From positions 62,001 through 126,000 of the forward strand of contig NZ_CABHWW010000007.1 in the NCBI RefSeq assembly GCF_902170305.1: DNA of 64,000 nucleotides, in the 5' to 3' direction. Position 1 is the first letter of the stretch. Every line of letters begins with the position of its first letter. Under the pieces are notes generated by a model. It did no database searches, was not told the origin of the DNA, and saw only the letters and a program-made list of their open reading frames with translations. The position numbers and the translations under genes were made by a program. This DNA comes from Yersinia alsatica (GTDB lineage Bacteria; Pseudomonadota; Gammaproteobacteria; Enterobacterales; Enterobacteriaceae). Below, piece by piece: positions 25,578 through 34,637 of the stretch.

Positions 25578-25612
25578 CACCGGAGAGATTCCCCGCTCTC
25601 CGGTGCGTTTTG
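25578..25612 (+). terminator. Terminator of ibpAB
   Basis: A perfect 10-bp stem CACCGGAGAG (25578-25587) with CTCTCCGGTG (25596-25605) is followed by CGTTTTG. Confidence 0.85.
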
Positions 25613-25745
25613 TGGTGCATCCCACATTCAATTGCCCCCCCTTCTGACAGAATCCTTACTAATTGTAAGAATTTAAGGCTGTGTGTGACATGGGTGATAT
25701 TCCACATGGCCGACCGGTTTTTAAACTTAGGCAAGGAAGTGATTT

Positions 25746-27407
25746 ATGAGTGCTATCGCCCTTACCGTCAGTATGTTGGCGCTAGTCGCCGTATTGGGGT
25801 TATGGATCGGTAATTGGAAAGTTTATGGCGTGGGGTTAGGTATCGGCGGGGTGCTCTTTGGCGGCATTATTGTTGGCCATTTTGCACAAACCTATCAGTT
25901 GGTTCTCAACGGGGACATGCTGCATTTCATTCAGGAATTTGGTCTGATTCTGTTTGTTTACACTATCGGTATTCAGGTGGGGCCGGGGTTCTTCTCCTCA
26001 CTGCGGGTATCGGGGCTGCGACTTAACTGCTTTGCTATTTTGATGGTGATTGTTGGCGGGTTAGTGACAGCGATTATCCATAAACTGTTTGCCGTACCGC
26101 TGCCCATCATTCTGGGAGTATTCTCAGGGGCGGTCACCAACACCCCGGCACTCGGGGCGGCACAGCAAATCCTCACTGATTTAGGCTCGCCACCACAGCT
26201 GGTCAGCCAAATGGGTATGGGCTATGCCATGGCTTACCCATTCGGTATTTGCGGTATTTTGCTGGTGATGTGGCTGATCCGTTTATTCTTTAAAATCAAC
26301 GTCGATCGTGAAGCGAAAGATTTTGATAGCAGCCACGGGCAAAATCGTGAGTTGCTCCAGACCATGAACGTGGCAGTGCGTAACCCCAACCTACACGGCT
26401 TATCAGTACAGGATGTGCCATTGCTTAACAGTGATGAAGTCGTCTGCTCTCGCTTGAAACGAGGTGATTTGCTGATGGTGCCGCTGTCCGCCACGGTGAT
26501 TGAGCTGGGGGATTATCTGCATTTAGTGGGCCAGCGCGAAGCCTTGGAAAAAGTACGGCTGGTGGTGGGGGAAGAGGTGGATGTCACATTGTCTACCGCT
26601 GGCACGGCATTGCAAACAGCTCGCGTGGTCGTGACCAACGAGGCGGTGTTGGGTAAGAAAATCCGTGACCTTAATCTGAAACAGAAATATGACGTGGCTA
26701 TCACCCGCTTAAACCGTGCCGGTATTGAGCTGGTTGCCAGTAACAGCGCCAGTCTGCAATTCGGTGACATCCTTAATTTGGTGGGACGCCCAGAGGCTAT
26801 CGAGGCGGTCTCTGCGGTTGTGGGTAACGCACAACAGAAACTGCAACAAGTGCAAATGTTACCGGTTTTCATCGGTGTCGGATTGGGGGTGTTGTTAGGG
26901 TCAATACCTCTGTTTATTCCGGGGTTCCCTGCGGCATTGCGTTTAGGCTTGGCTGGTGGCCCGCTAGTGGTGGCTCTCATCCTTGGCCGTATCGGCAGCA
27001 TCGGGAAGCTGTATTGGTTTATGCCACCGAGCGCCAACCTGGCTTTGCGTGAACTGGGGATTGTGCTGTTCTTGTCGGTGGTCGGGCTGAAGTCTGGCGG
27101 TGACTTTATCAATACACTGGTTAATGGCGATGGGCTGGCATGGATTGGCTACGGTGCGATGATAACCGGGATTCCGTTGCTGACGGTGGGGATTCTGGCG
27201 CGCATGTTGGTCAAGATGAACTACCTGACCTTGTGTGGCATGCTCGCCGGTTCAATGACTGATCCACCGGCGCTGGCCTTTGCTAATGGTCTGCACCCGA
27301 CCAGCGGTGCGGCAGCGTTGTCTTATGCCACGGTGTACCCGCTGGCGATGTTCTTACGCATAATGTCGCCGCAGATTTTGGCGGTGCTGTTTTGGACCAC
27401 TATGTAA
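25746..27407 (+). CDS. yidE: YidE, putative AAE-family transporter with TrkA-C domains
   Basis: A 553-residue inner-membrane protein of the aspartate:alanine exchanger (AAE) family. Five or six hydrophobic segments at each end flank two central RCK_C/TrkA-C domains (about residues 190-370). Recognisable family segments are [15 protein letters not shown] and, in the second half, [13 protein letters not shown], which are pseudo-symmetric inverted repeats. The E. coli gene is also next to ibpAB. Substrate is unknown. An ERIC element follows immediately after its stop. Confidence 0.94.
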   Translation: MSAIALTVSMLALVAVLGLWIGNWKVYGVGLGIGGVLFGGIIVGHFAQTYQLVLNGDMLHFIQEFGLILFVYTIGIQVGPGFFSSLRVSGLRLNCFAILMVIVGGLVTAIIHKLFAVPLPIILGVFSGAVTNTPALGAAQQILTDLGSPPQLVSQMGMGYAMAYPFGICGILLVMWLIRLFFKINVDREAKDFDSSHGQNRELLQTMNVAVRNPNLHGLSVQDVPLLNSDEVVCSRLKRGDLLMVPLSATVIELGDYLHLVGQREALEKVRLVVGEEVDVTLSTAGTALQTARVVVTNEAVLGKKIRDLNLKQKYDVAITRLNRAGIELVASNSASLQFGDILNLVGRPEAIEAVSAVVGNAQQKLQQVQMLPVFIGVGLGVLLGSIPLFIPGFPAALRLGLAGGPLVVALILGRIGSIGKLYWFMPPSANLALRELGIVLFLSVVGLKSGGDFINTLVNGDGLAWIGYGAMITGIPLLTVGILARMLVKMNYLTLCGMLAGSMTDPPALAFANGLHPTSGAAALSYATVYPLAMFLRIMSPQILAVLFWTTM

Positions 27408-27409
27408 CT

Positions 27410-27535
<126 letters not shown>

Positions 27536-27555
27536 TTCTGATCATTTCCCAGAAA

Positions 27556-28809
27556 TTACTTCGCTTCCTGAAACGCCAGCTCAATCTCTTCAGCCAGAAT
27601 CGCCACGCCTTTTTCTATTTGCTCGGGTTCCGGCACATAGTTCATCCGCATACATTGATGGGTATGTGGCCAGTCATATCCCAGACCGGGGAAGAAGTAG
27701 TGGCCTGGCACCATCAACACGCCGCGTTTTTTCAGGCGCTGATAGAGCAGTTCAGTGCTAATGGGCAAATCTTTAAACCATAACCACAGGAAGATGGCCC
27801 CCTCTGGCTTGTGGATCAGGCAACGCTCCGGCGGCAGATATTTGCGTAGAATGGCGATAGTCTGCTGTACTCGTTCAAAATAGAACGGCCGGATAACCTC
27901 GTTAGATAGACGTAATAAATCACCACGCTCAATCATTTCGGCGGCGATAGCTGGCCCCATACTGCCCGGCGACAAACTAATAATACCGTTCATATTGGTG
28001 ATGGCTGAAATCACTTTTTCGTCGGCTATCACAATCCCGCAGCGCGAGCCCGGTAGGCCAAGTTTCGACAAACTCATGCACAGGATAATATTCGGGTTCC
28101 ACAGCGGAGTTGCATCGGTGAAGATGATACCGGGGAAAGGCACACCATAGGCGTTATCAATCAATAGCGGAATATCTCGCTGTTGAGCAATAGCATCAAG
28201 GCGGATTAACTCTTCGTCAGTAATGACATTACCGGTCGGGTTGGTCGGCCGGGAAACGCAGATCAGACCAATATCGTCGGTAATATTGAGGTGCTCAAAA
28301 TCGACGTGATATTTGAATTGGCCTTCCGGCAGCAACTCAATATTAGGTTTGGCAGAGACAAATAAATCCTCATCCAGACCCGCATCGGCGTAACCGAGAT
28401 ACTCGGGAGCCAGTGGGAACAATACCCGACGGCGGCTACCATCGGCATAGCGGCCAGCGAATAAATTAAATAAGTAGAAAAATGCACTTTGACTGCCATT
28501 TGTCAGTGCAATGTTCTGTGGCTCAATTTGCCAACCTAGCTCATCACGCAGCATTTTGGCCAGCGCTTTTAGCAGCAAATCTTTGCCCTGTGGCCCGTCA
28601 TAATTGCACAACGCCTCGGTCAACTGCCCGCGCTCCAGCATCTCCTGACACAGTTGTTGGAAGTAAGCATCCATCTCTGGGATATGTGCCGGATTACCGC
28701 CGCCGAGCATGATAGAACCGGGGGTTCTCAGGCCGTCATTGAGGTCGTCCATCAGTCTGGTAATGCCCGCGTAGCGGGTAAATTTGTCGCCGAAAAGTGA
28801 AAACTTCAT
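27556..28809 (-). CDS. avtA: Valine-pyruvate aminotransferase (transaminase C)
   Basis: A fold-type I PLP enzyme exchanging the amino group between valine and pyruvate, a minor route in alanine and valine synthesis. 417 residues, the same as E. coli AvtA. The PLP lysine is in CMSLSKLGLPGSRCG. Substrate-site motifs SRPTNPTGN and DNAYGVPFPG are present. It is in the same direction as malS upstream, as in E. coli, with 134 bp between the two coding regions. Confidence 0.97.
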   Translation of the reverse strand: MKFSLFGDKFTRYAGITRLMDDLNDGLRTPGSIMLGGGNPAHIPEMDAYFQQLCQEMLERGQLTEALCNYDGPQGKDLLLKALAKMLRDELGWQIEPQNIALTNGSQSAFFYLFNLFAGRYADGSRRRVLFPLAPEYLGYADAGLDEDLFVSAKPNIELLPEGQFKYHVDFEHLNITDDIGLICVSRPTNPTGNVITDEELIRLDAIAQQRDIPLLIDNAYGVPFPGIIFTDATPLWNPNIILCMSLSKLGLPGSRCGIVIADEKVISAITNMNGIISLSPGSMGPAIAAEMIERGDLLRLSNEVIRPFYFERVQQTIAILRKYLPPERCLIHKPEGAIFLWLWFKDLPISTELLYQRLKKRGVLMVPGHYFFPGLGYDWPHTHQCMRMNYVPEPEQIEKGVAILAEEIELAFQEAK

Positions 28810-28943
28810 AGATGAAAATTTATTGTTATCCGTAAGTGAACAAGTACCATACTCGCAGATAAAAGCGGGTGCAATGCGGAAAGATTTCTTCCCGCCGCGT
28901 AAAAATATCGGCAGGAAGAGTTATTACGGAATAATACACTAGA

Positions 28944-31010
28944 TTACTCTTTTTTGTCTCCGACCCAAACGACCAACACTTTATCGCCCTGATGTTGACG
29001 ACTAAAGGCATAGTAATCAGCAGTTTGTTGAGATTGTTGCACTCCAGCCCCAATGGCGGGATGACGAGCTCGGAACTGGCTGACTTTTTGCCAATGTGCC
29101 AATAACCCGCCTTTGGCGCCTGACAGCTCATTCCAGTTCATATCTGAACGCGTACCTTGCAATGGGTCTGAGCCGGTCGGGCCAAATTCTCGCCCACTTT
29201 CATCACCATAGAAGATTTGCACGGCTCCCGGAGCCAATAGCAGCAGATCACCCGCTCGCTGCTGCTTCACTAAAGACTCTTGTGCATCATCTTTAAAAAA
29301 CAGCCGAGTGTCATGAGATGAAATGTAGCTCAACACATTGAAACCTTGCAGTTTATCTGCCATTTGCTGATAAGTGCCGTCAATGGATGAGAAGCATGTT
29401 AGCGCCTGTTTTGCTTGATCCTGAAAATCAAAGTTAATCATGGCATCGAAGCCATTTTGGTAGTAATCACTCTTCATTACCCCATGGCCCCAAGCCTCTC
29501 CGGTCATCCAGAACGGTAAGTTATCCAGTGCCTGATCAGGGTGAGCGGCTTTCCAGGCGGCCAGTGCGGCGGTGGATTGCTGCTTAAGTTGTTGCCAGGC
29601 GGGTTTCTCGACATGTTTGGCGGTATCAACCCGAAAACCGTCAATACCATAATCGCGAACCCATTGACTTAACCACTGTGTGAGGTAATCACGCGGTGTC
29701 GCGCCGGGGATCTCCCGTGCCGCAGTATCCGGCTTATTGCGATAAAACACCGGCAATCCACTGGGTTGGGTTGATTCTGTTTTAATGTCAGGCAGGAAAG
29801 CCAGTGACATGGTCAGATCGTCATAACCGGGAGCGTCATAATCGCCAATATCGGTGCGGATCCACTTCTTGCCCCACCAGTTGTCCCATGCTGCTTTATC
29901 ACCAAAATTAATATAATCATTGAAACTATGCCAAGTCTGCCCTTTGCCCGGCGTCCAGTCGGTCCAGTTTTTACCCAGTGTTTTTTCTAATTGATCGCCC
30001 TGTAGATAAAGTGCGCCAAACTGATCACTCTGCATATCAGCCAGAGTGGCGTATCCGACATGATTCATTACGACATCAAATAGAATGCGGATACCGCGTT
30101 TATGGGCCTGTTCAACCAGCTTATGCAGATCTTGCTCGGTGCCCATATTGGCATCCAGGCGCGTCCAATCCAGTCCGTAATAGCCGTGGTAAGCATAATG
30201 GGGGAAATCACCTTTGGTGCCGCCGCCTACCCAGCCATGAATTTGTTCCAGCGGTGAGCTTATCCACAGCGCATTGACGCCAAGCTGTTGCAGATAATCA
30301 AGTTTTTCAGTCAGACCGGCGAGATCACCACCATGGAAAGTGCCGATTTCTTGCATTCCATCACCATGGCGGCCATAGCTGTGGTCATTCGCCGGGTTAC
30401 CATTTTTGAAGCGATCGGTCAGTGCGAAATAGACCGTGGCATTCTGCCAACTGAATGGGGCCGCTTGCTGGGTTTGCGCTGATTCCAGCAGCAGTAAGCC
30501 GCCACTCTCCGGGCTGGGTTGGAGCGTGATTTTACCGAGGGAAACTTTGGTTATTTGGCCGGAGTAGAAATCCCGCACCATTTCACCTTCAGCGAAAGTT
30601 TTGCTCACATCAATCGTCACGGGGTTGCCATTCCAGCGCTGACAACTGTGTGTCACGACACTGACGGCTTCGGCGACCGGCTCTTTGATATTTAAGGTGA
30701 GTGTTGGGGTGCCGCTGCGAGTATCAATCCGCGCCTGATATTGCCCATCACGAAACAGTCGCCATTGAATGTCGGCCTGATTCTGACAAGGTTGTAGTGA
30801 AAATGTCTGATTCAGTTTCACGGGGCCGGTGGGCTGCCAGCACTGTTTACCTTGATAAAACTTGAGTGGATATTCACCTTTAGTGAGGGCGCTGCTGCTA
30901 ACAAAAACCCCGCTGTCTTGCTCGGTAAATGCCGGGAAATGCTGTAGTGACCAGCTCGCCATGGCTGCTGGTGGTATCAGGAGTAGCAAAGGGAGCCCAA
31001 AATATTTCAT
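28944..31010 (-). CDS. malS: Periplasmic alpha-amylase MalS
   Basis: A GH13 amylase that trims long maltodextrins in the periplasm before uptake. 688 residues (E. coli 676). The signal peptide is about residues 1-18 (cleavage after AMA). The catalytic triad is visible as the nucleophile Asp in DGFRVDTAKH, the acid Glu in TGEAWGHG, and the transition-state Asp in SSHDTR. An N-terminal domain of about 180 residues with conserved cysteines precedes the barrel. In enterics it belongs to the MalT regulon; I did not identify MalT boxes. Confidence 0.96.
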   Translation of the reverse strand: MKYFGLPLLLLIPPAAMASWSLQHFPAFTEQDSGVFVSSSALTKGEYPLKFYQGKQCWQPTGPVKLNQTFSLQPCQNQADIQWRLFRDGQYQARIDTRSGTPTLTLNIKEPVAEAVSVVTHSCQRWNGNPVTIDVSKTFAEGEMVRDFYSGQITKVSLGKITLQPSPESGGLLLLESAQTQQAAPFSWQNATVYFALTDRFKNGNPANDHSYGRHGDGMQEIGTFHGGDLAGLTEKLDYLQQLGVNALWISSPLEQIHGWVGGGTKGDFPHYAYHGYYGLDWTRLDANMGTEQDLHKLVEQAHKRGIRILFDVVMNHVGYATLADMQSDQFGALYLQGDQLEKTLGKNWTDWTPGKGQTWHSFNDYINFGDKAAWDNWWGKKWIRTDIGDYDAPGYDDLTMSLAFLPDIKTESTQPSGLPVFYRNKPDTAAREIPGATPRDYLTQWLSQWVRDYGIDGFRVDTAKHVEKPAWQQLKQQSTAALAAWKAAHPDQALDNLPFWMTGEAWGHGVMKSDYYQNGFDAMINFDFQDQAKQALTCFSSIDGTYQQMADKLQGFNVLSYISSHDTRLFFKDDAQESLVKQQRAGDLLLLAPGAVQIFYGDESGREFGPTGSDPLQGTRSDMNWNELSGAKGGLLAHWQKVSQFRARHPAIGAGVQQSQQTADYYAFSRQHQGDKVLVVWVGDKKE

Positions 31011-31135
31011 GGCGCATCTTCCTTGGGTCTGAGAACAGATAAAGTTTTATCAGTAGCAGTGTGCCGATTGGCGAATAAATAGCCTCATCCCTGAGCAATT
31101 TTTGCAGGGAGGAGGCGGGTGGAGGAGGAGAATTT

Positions 31136-31151
31136 GGCCTGCTTGCAGGCC
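31136..31151 (-). terminator. Hairpin between ghrB and malS
   Basis: GGCCTGC-TT-GCAGGCC is a perfect 7-bp stem 37 bp after the ghrB stop on the minus strand. The following bases are AAATTC, so the T tail is poor. Confidence 0.45.
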
Positions 31152-31162
31152 AGTAGGCGGAT

Positions 31163-31193
31163 TTCTTTAACTTATTGCTTCTTTAACTTATTG
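31163..31193. repeat. Tandem 16-bp duplication at the 3' end of ghrB
   Basis: TTCTTTAACTTATTG occurs twice, separated by a single C (31163-31177 and 31179-31193). The second copy includes the ghrB stop codon and the last codons, so the duplication most likely arose by slippage at the gene end. Confidence 0.8.
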
Positions 31194-32168
31194 TTTCTGT
31201 AACACCTGCGGATTGACACAGTTTTCTGTTACCGTGCCGGTTAGTGCCGCAATCAAGTTATCCACGGCGCAAGCGGCCATGTTGTAGCGAGTTTCGGTGG
31301 TGGCGGAACCAATATGTGGCACGGCAACCACATTGCGTAACTTGAGTAATGGCGAATCCACTGGCAGTGGTTCTTGCTCAAATACATCCAGCCCAGCAGC
31401 ATGAATGGTGCCATCTTGCAGGGCGGCAATCAGCGCTTGCTCATCCACTACCGGCCCACGGCCTGCATTGATCAGGATGGCGCTGGACTTCATTTTAGCC
31501 AGTTGCTCGCGGCTAATCATATGATAAGTCTGCTCGGTCATCGGCAAGGTAATGCAGAGGAAATCAACCTCCGCCAGTAACTCATCCAGCGAACAGCGGC
31601 GAGCACCAAAGCGCTTTTCAGCTTCTTCATGTGGGCGGCGGCTGGTGTACAACACCGGCATACTAAAACCAAAGTGTGCGCGCTGGGCCAGAGCCATGCC
31701 AATACGGCCCATACCAAGTATACCAATCGTTTTGTGATGAACATCAACGCCATACCAGTCATCACCCACACTGTCTTGCCACTCACCGGCTTTCACTCGC
31801 TCTGCCAGCTCAACCACGCGACGTGCGCTAGACAACACCAACGCCATCATGGTGTCAGCGACGGTTTCGGTGAGCACTGTAGGGGTGTGCATCAATGCAA
31901 TCCCTCGTTGATTCAGGGCATCCACATCAAAATTATCATAGCCAACAGAAATGGTTGAAGCCGCGCGCAAATGTGGCGCTAATTGCAAAAAATCCGAGTC
32001 AATCTTGCCGCCAGAACCGATAAGCCCCTCAGCCTGTTGCAGAGCAGATAAGAGTTCGGGCTGATTGTCCGGCGCTAAACCATCAAAACTGTTTACGGTA
32101 AAATGTTGCGCTAAACGTTGGTGCAGATCGGTGGGAATACTTTTGTACAGCACAATGGAAGGTTTCAT
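31188..32168 (-). CDS. ghrB: Glyoxylate/hydroxypyruvate reductase B (2-ketogluconate reductase)
   Basis: An NADPH-dependent D-2-hydroxyacid dehydrogenase reducing glyoxylate, hydroxypyruvate and 2-keto-D-gluconate. 326 residues from the second of two adjacent ATGs ([10 protein letters not shown]), matching E. coli GhrB at 324. The nucleotide motif is GMGRIGMA. The catalytic Arg is in INAGRGP, Glu in FEQEPL, and His in PHIGSAT. In E. coli it is followed by yiaD/bisC/yiaC/tag; here other genes are inserted between ghrB and yiaC. Confidence 0.95.
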   Translation of the reverse strand: MKPSIVLYKSIPTDLHQRLAQHFTVNSFDGLAPDNQPELLSALQQAEGLIGSGGKIDSDFLQLAPHLRAASTISVGYDNFDVDALNQRGIALMHTPTVLTETVADTMMALVLSSARRVVELAERVKAGEWQDSVGDDWYGVDVHHKTIGILGMGRIGMALAQRAHFGFSMPVLYTSRRPHEEAEKRFGARRCSLDELLAEVDFLCITLPMTEQTYHMISREQLAKMKSSAILINAGRGPVVDEQALIAALQDGTIHAAGLDVFEQEPLPVDSPLLKLRNVVAVPHIGSATTETRYNMAACAVDNLIAALTGTVTENCVNPQVLQKQ

Positions 32169-32269
32169 CACAAGTTACATCTCCAGATAGGTGAGATCTG
32201 AAGCCAGCATAACAGTGATCACCACGGTGTGATCAAGCGCTAATCACCCTCATAATGTTACAGCTAATG

Positions 32270-32309
32270 AAAGCACCAACTTGCTCTCACAGGTTGGTGC
32301 TTTAGTTTT
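32270..32309. terminator. Terminator-like hairpin between ghrB and the MFS gene
   Basis: AAAGCACCAAC (32270-32280) and GTTGGTGCTTT (32293-32303) are perfect 11-bp arms, followed on the plus strand by AGTTTTA. Genes on both sides are minus-strand, and in that direction the tail is CATT after the TTT of the stem. It is most likely the terminator of the MFS gene ending at 32326. Confidence 0.7.
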
Positions 32310-32325
32310 ACTGAGTTTTATTGCT

Positions 32326-33753
32326 CTAATTCGCAGTATTAACCGACAGAGCCTGAGACCGAATCGCCGCGCAACGTAGCGCCGTGATAATCGCCAGTGC
32401 TGGTGCAATGGCATACAGAGTGAAGAGCCAGTGCGCCGTATTTTCTGCGCCGGCGACACCCCCGGGTTCATTGAGGCCGGAGAGGTTCGCCACCATACCG
32501 GCGATCGCCGCACCCACTGCGGTAGCAAACATCTGCACTGTGGTAATGGAAGCCCCGGCAATATCTTTATCTTCTTCGGCGGCAACTTGCAGAATACGGG
32601 TTAGCAGGTGTGGCCAGCCAAAACCAATACCAAAGCCAACCATGGTAAGTGCAATGGCAATCGGTGCCATCTGCTGCCAGCTACCCAGTGAGCTGATTGG
32701 CATCAGAATAGACAGCGCCACGATCCCCGCCAGCACAATAATTGGGCCGCTGATAATCGCCCAGCGAATACCTGACTTTTTCCAACCCGCACTCATGACT
32801 TCTGAAATCGTCCAGCCTGCCGCCATAGTGGCCGCAATATACCCTGAAATCAGTGGCGACTGACCATGCAGCGTTTGCAGGAAATAGGGGACGAAAATCT
32901 CGCAAGTAATGCCGATCGCCAGTAAAGAAACGGTGATATAGAGTGCCGCCAAGGGCGAGTTAAGCCGTAATGCTCCTCTGGGCAGTAACCGCGACGTGGC
33001 CCGAGATTCAATGCGTAATAACAGCACCAGCAGCAAGATGGCTAACACCATTCCTACCAAATTCGTCAGGCCGCTACTGGCAATGCTGCTGGCGGAAATG
33101 GTCAGTACAATCGCGGTTAATAGCACGAGTTGGGTCACCGGCAAGGCTGAGGTGACGGCGGTGCTGGATCTGCCTGCTGGCAGGATACGCCAAGTAAAAA
33201 TGGCATAAATCAGGGTGACTGGCAGTAATGTCCAAAAAGCAAAACGCCAGGCGTTCATTTCAGCGAAGATACCGCCAATTGCCGGGCCAATGAGGGTTGC
33301 CACACCCCACATCCCCGAAATAAGCGCCATCGCCCTGGGCCATAGTGATTGCGGAAATACCAGATTAATCATGGCATAAGAGAGGGCGAACAGAAAACCG
33401 CCCCCCAAACCTTGCACCGTGCGGCCAACTAACATCAATGGCATATTCGGTGCCATGGCGCAGAGAGCACTGCCCAGCATAAAGGTCAGTGAGGCAAATA
33501 AATATGCGCTGCGAGCACCGTAACCACTGAGTAATCGAGCTGAAAGTGCTGAACCAAGGATTGAAGCGGTAACGAACAGGGTGGTATTCCAGGCGTACAG
33601 ATTCAGGCCATTAATCTCTAGCACCACGGAGGGCAAAATGGTGGTGGCGATATAGATATTGATGGCATGTAACACCACACCACCCGATAGGGCTATAGCA
33701 AAAGCCGCATTTTTACCGGAGAACAAATCACTCCATCGGCTTGCATCATTCAT
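32326..33753 (-). CDS. MFS drug/metabolite exporter (DHA2-like)
   Basis: A 475-residue multi-pass inner-membrane protein with about 14 hydrophobic segments. The antiporter motif C region (LGSALSARLLSGYGARS in the 2-3 loop; GPAIGGIF near helix 5) is typical of drug:H+ antiporters. An in-frame GTG two codons upstream (33759) is an alternative start. It is divergent from a SufR-like regulator across 190 bp, which suggests a regulator-exporter pair. Substrate unknown. In E. coli this position downstream of yiaC/bisC has no such gene. Confidence 0.88.
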   Translation of the reverse strand: MNDASRWSDLFSGKNAAFAIALSGGVVLHAINIYIATTILPSVVLEINGLNLYAWNTTLFVTASILGSALSARLLSGYGARSAYLFASLTFMLGSALCAMAPNMPLMLVGRTVQGLGGGFLFALSYAMINLVFPQSLWPRAMALISGMWGVATLIGPAIGGIFAEMNAWRFAFWTLLPVTLIYAIFTWRILPAGRSSTAVTSALPVTQLVLLTAIVLTISASSIASSGLTNLVGMVLAILLLVLLLRIESRATSRLLPRGALRLNSPLAALYITVSLLAIGITCEIFVPYFLQTLHGQSPLISGYIAATMAAGWTISEVMSAGWKKSGIRWAIISGPIIVLAGIVALSILMPISSLGSWQQMAPIAIALTMVGFGIGFGWPHLLTRILQVAAEEDKDIAGASITTVQMFATAVGAAIAGMVANLSGLNEPGGVAGAENTAHWLFTLYAIAPALAIITALRCAAIRSQALSVNTAN

Positions 33754-33864
33754 TATCACGTTTCCATCCTGCCAGAAATCTGGTTATTGAGTTGAGATTG
33801 TTGTTACGGTAAAGTTAAACAAGTAAATTCTTGGAATAAGTTAGGCCAGTTACCAACAATAAGT

Positions 33865-33878
33865 CAAGTATATGCTTG
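33865..33878. promoter_or_regulatory. Candidate operator between the exporter and the SufR-like regulator
   Basis: CAAG-T-ATAT-G-CTTG is a 14-bp inverted repeat with one unpaired position. It lies 66 bp before the regulator start and 111 bp before the exporter start, followed by TATGCT-like -10 sequence for the regulator. Inference from position and symmetry only. Confidence 0.4.
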
Positions 33879-33943
33879 TTAAATGTTATGCTAGCAATAA
33901 TTCATCGGAAATATAAAAACGCACTAACGACACTGGGGAAGGT

Positions 33944-34588
33944 ATGAATATCGATCATTCAACCAGTCAGCCGCAATCTGTTGCTGAACGGCTGCTTCTG
34001 TTACTGAAAACTCGCGGCCCATTGCAGGCCACAGATGCGGGTAAGATTCTGGGGACAACAGGGGAGGCTGCACGCCAACAATTTGTAAAATTAGCCAAAG
34101 AAGGGTTAGTTATTGCGGTTGCACAGGCGAAAGGTGTGGGGCGACCGATCCAACTTTGGCAGCTAACCGATAGCGCATATAGCCGTTTTCCTGATGCTCA
34201 TGGCGAGTTAACGGTTCAGTTATTGCGTATGGTCCGTAGCAAATTAGGTGAAGCAGCACTGAATATGCTGATCGACACCCGTGAGCATGAAACTCGCGAG
34301 CAATATTGTTTAGCAATGGAAGGCGCTAAGAGTATTGATGAACGGGTGAAGAGGCTGGTGGCTATTCGGTCGCAAGAGGGCTATATGGCAGAGAGCCACA
34401 CTCAGACCGATGGGTCGATATTACTGATAGAGAATCATTGCCCCATTTGTGCCGCCGCCACAACCTGCCAAGGTTTTTGTCGAGCAGAATTGGATGTCTT
34501 TCGTCAGGTATTACAGGCACCGGTTGAGCGAACTGAGCATATACTTTCTGGCTCCCGGCGTTGTGTATATCGGGTGTCAGTAGAATAA
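33944..34588 (+). CDS. SufR-like winged-helix regulator with a cysteine cluster (COG2345 type)
   Basis: A 214-residue regulator. The N-terminal winged helix is about residues 10-75 (GPLQATDAGKILGTTGEAARQQFVKLAKEGLV). The C-terminal part carries the conserved cysteine set ENHCPICAAATTCQGFCRAEL (about residues 166-186), found in SufR-type proteins that bind an iron-sulfur cluster. It is divergent from the MFS exporter at 32326-33753 and probably controls it. Whether the cysteines hold a cluster here is inference; four candidates (CPIC, TC, FC) are present, plus one near the C-terminus (SRRCVYR). Confidence 0.82.
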   Translation: MNIDHSTSQPQSVAERLLLLLKTRGPLQATDAGKILGTTGEAARQQFVKLAKEGLVIAVAQAKGVGRPIQLWQLTDSAYSRFPDAHGELTVQLLRMVRSKLGEAALNMLIDTREHETREQYCLAMEGAKSIDERVKRLVAIRSQEGYMAESHTQTDGSILLIENHCPICAAATTCQGFCRAELDVFRQVLQAPVERTEHILSGSRRCVYRVSVE

Positions 34589-34592
34589 AGAA

Positions 34593-34626
34593 AGCCATGT
34601 ATAAGAATTCATCTAGATACATGGCT
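34593..34626. terminator. Bidirectional hairpin between convergent genes
   Basis: AGCCATGTAT (34593-34602) and ATACATGGCT (34617-34626) pair perfectly. The hairpin sits between the stop codons of the SufR-like regulator and the downstream large secreted-protein gene. Confidence 0.6.
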
Positions 34627-34637
34627 GGATTGTGAGT

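Noticed and set aside
26513-27112. 199-codon minus-strand frame inside yidE
   Set aside because: Low-complexity composition rich in Thr, Ser and Pro, typical of an antisense shadow.
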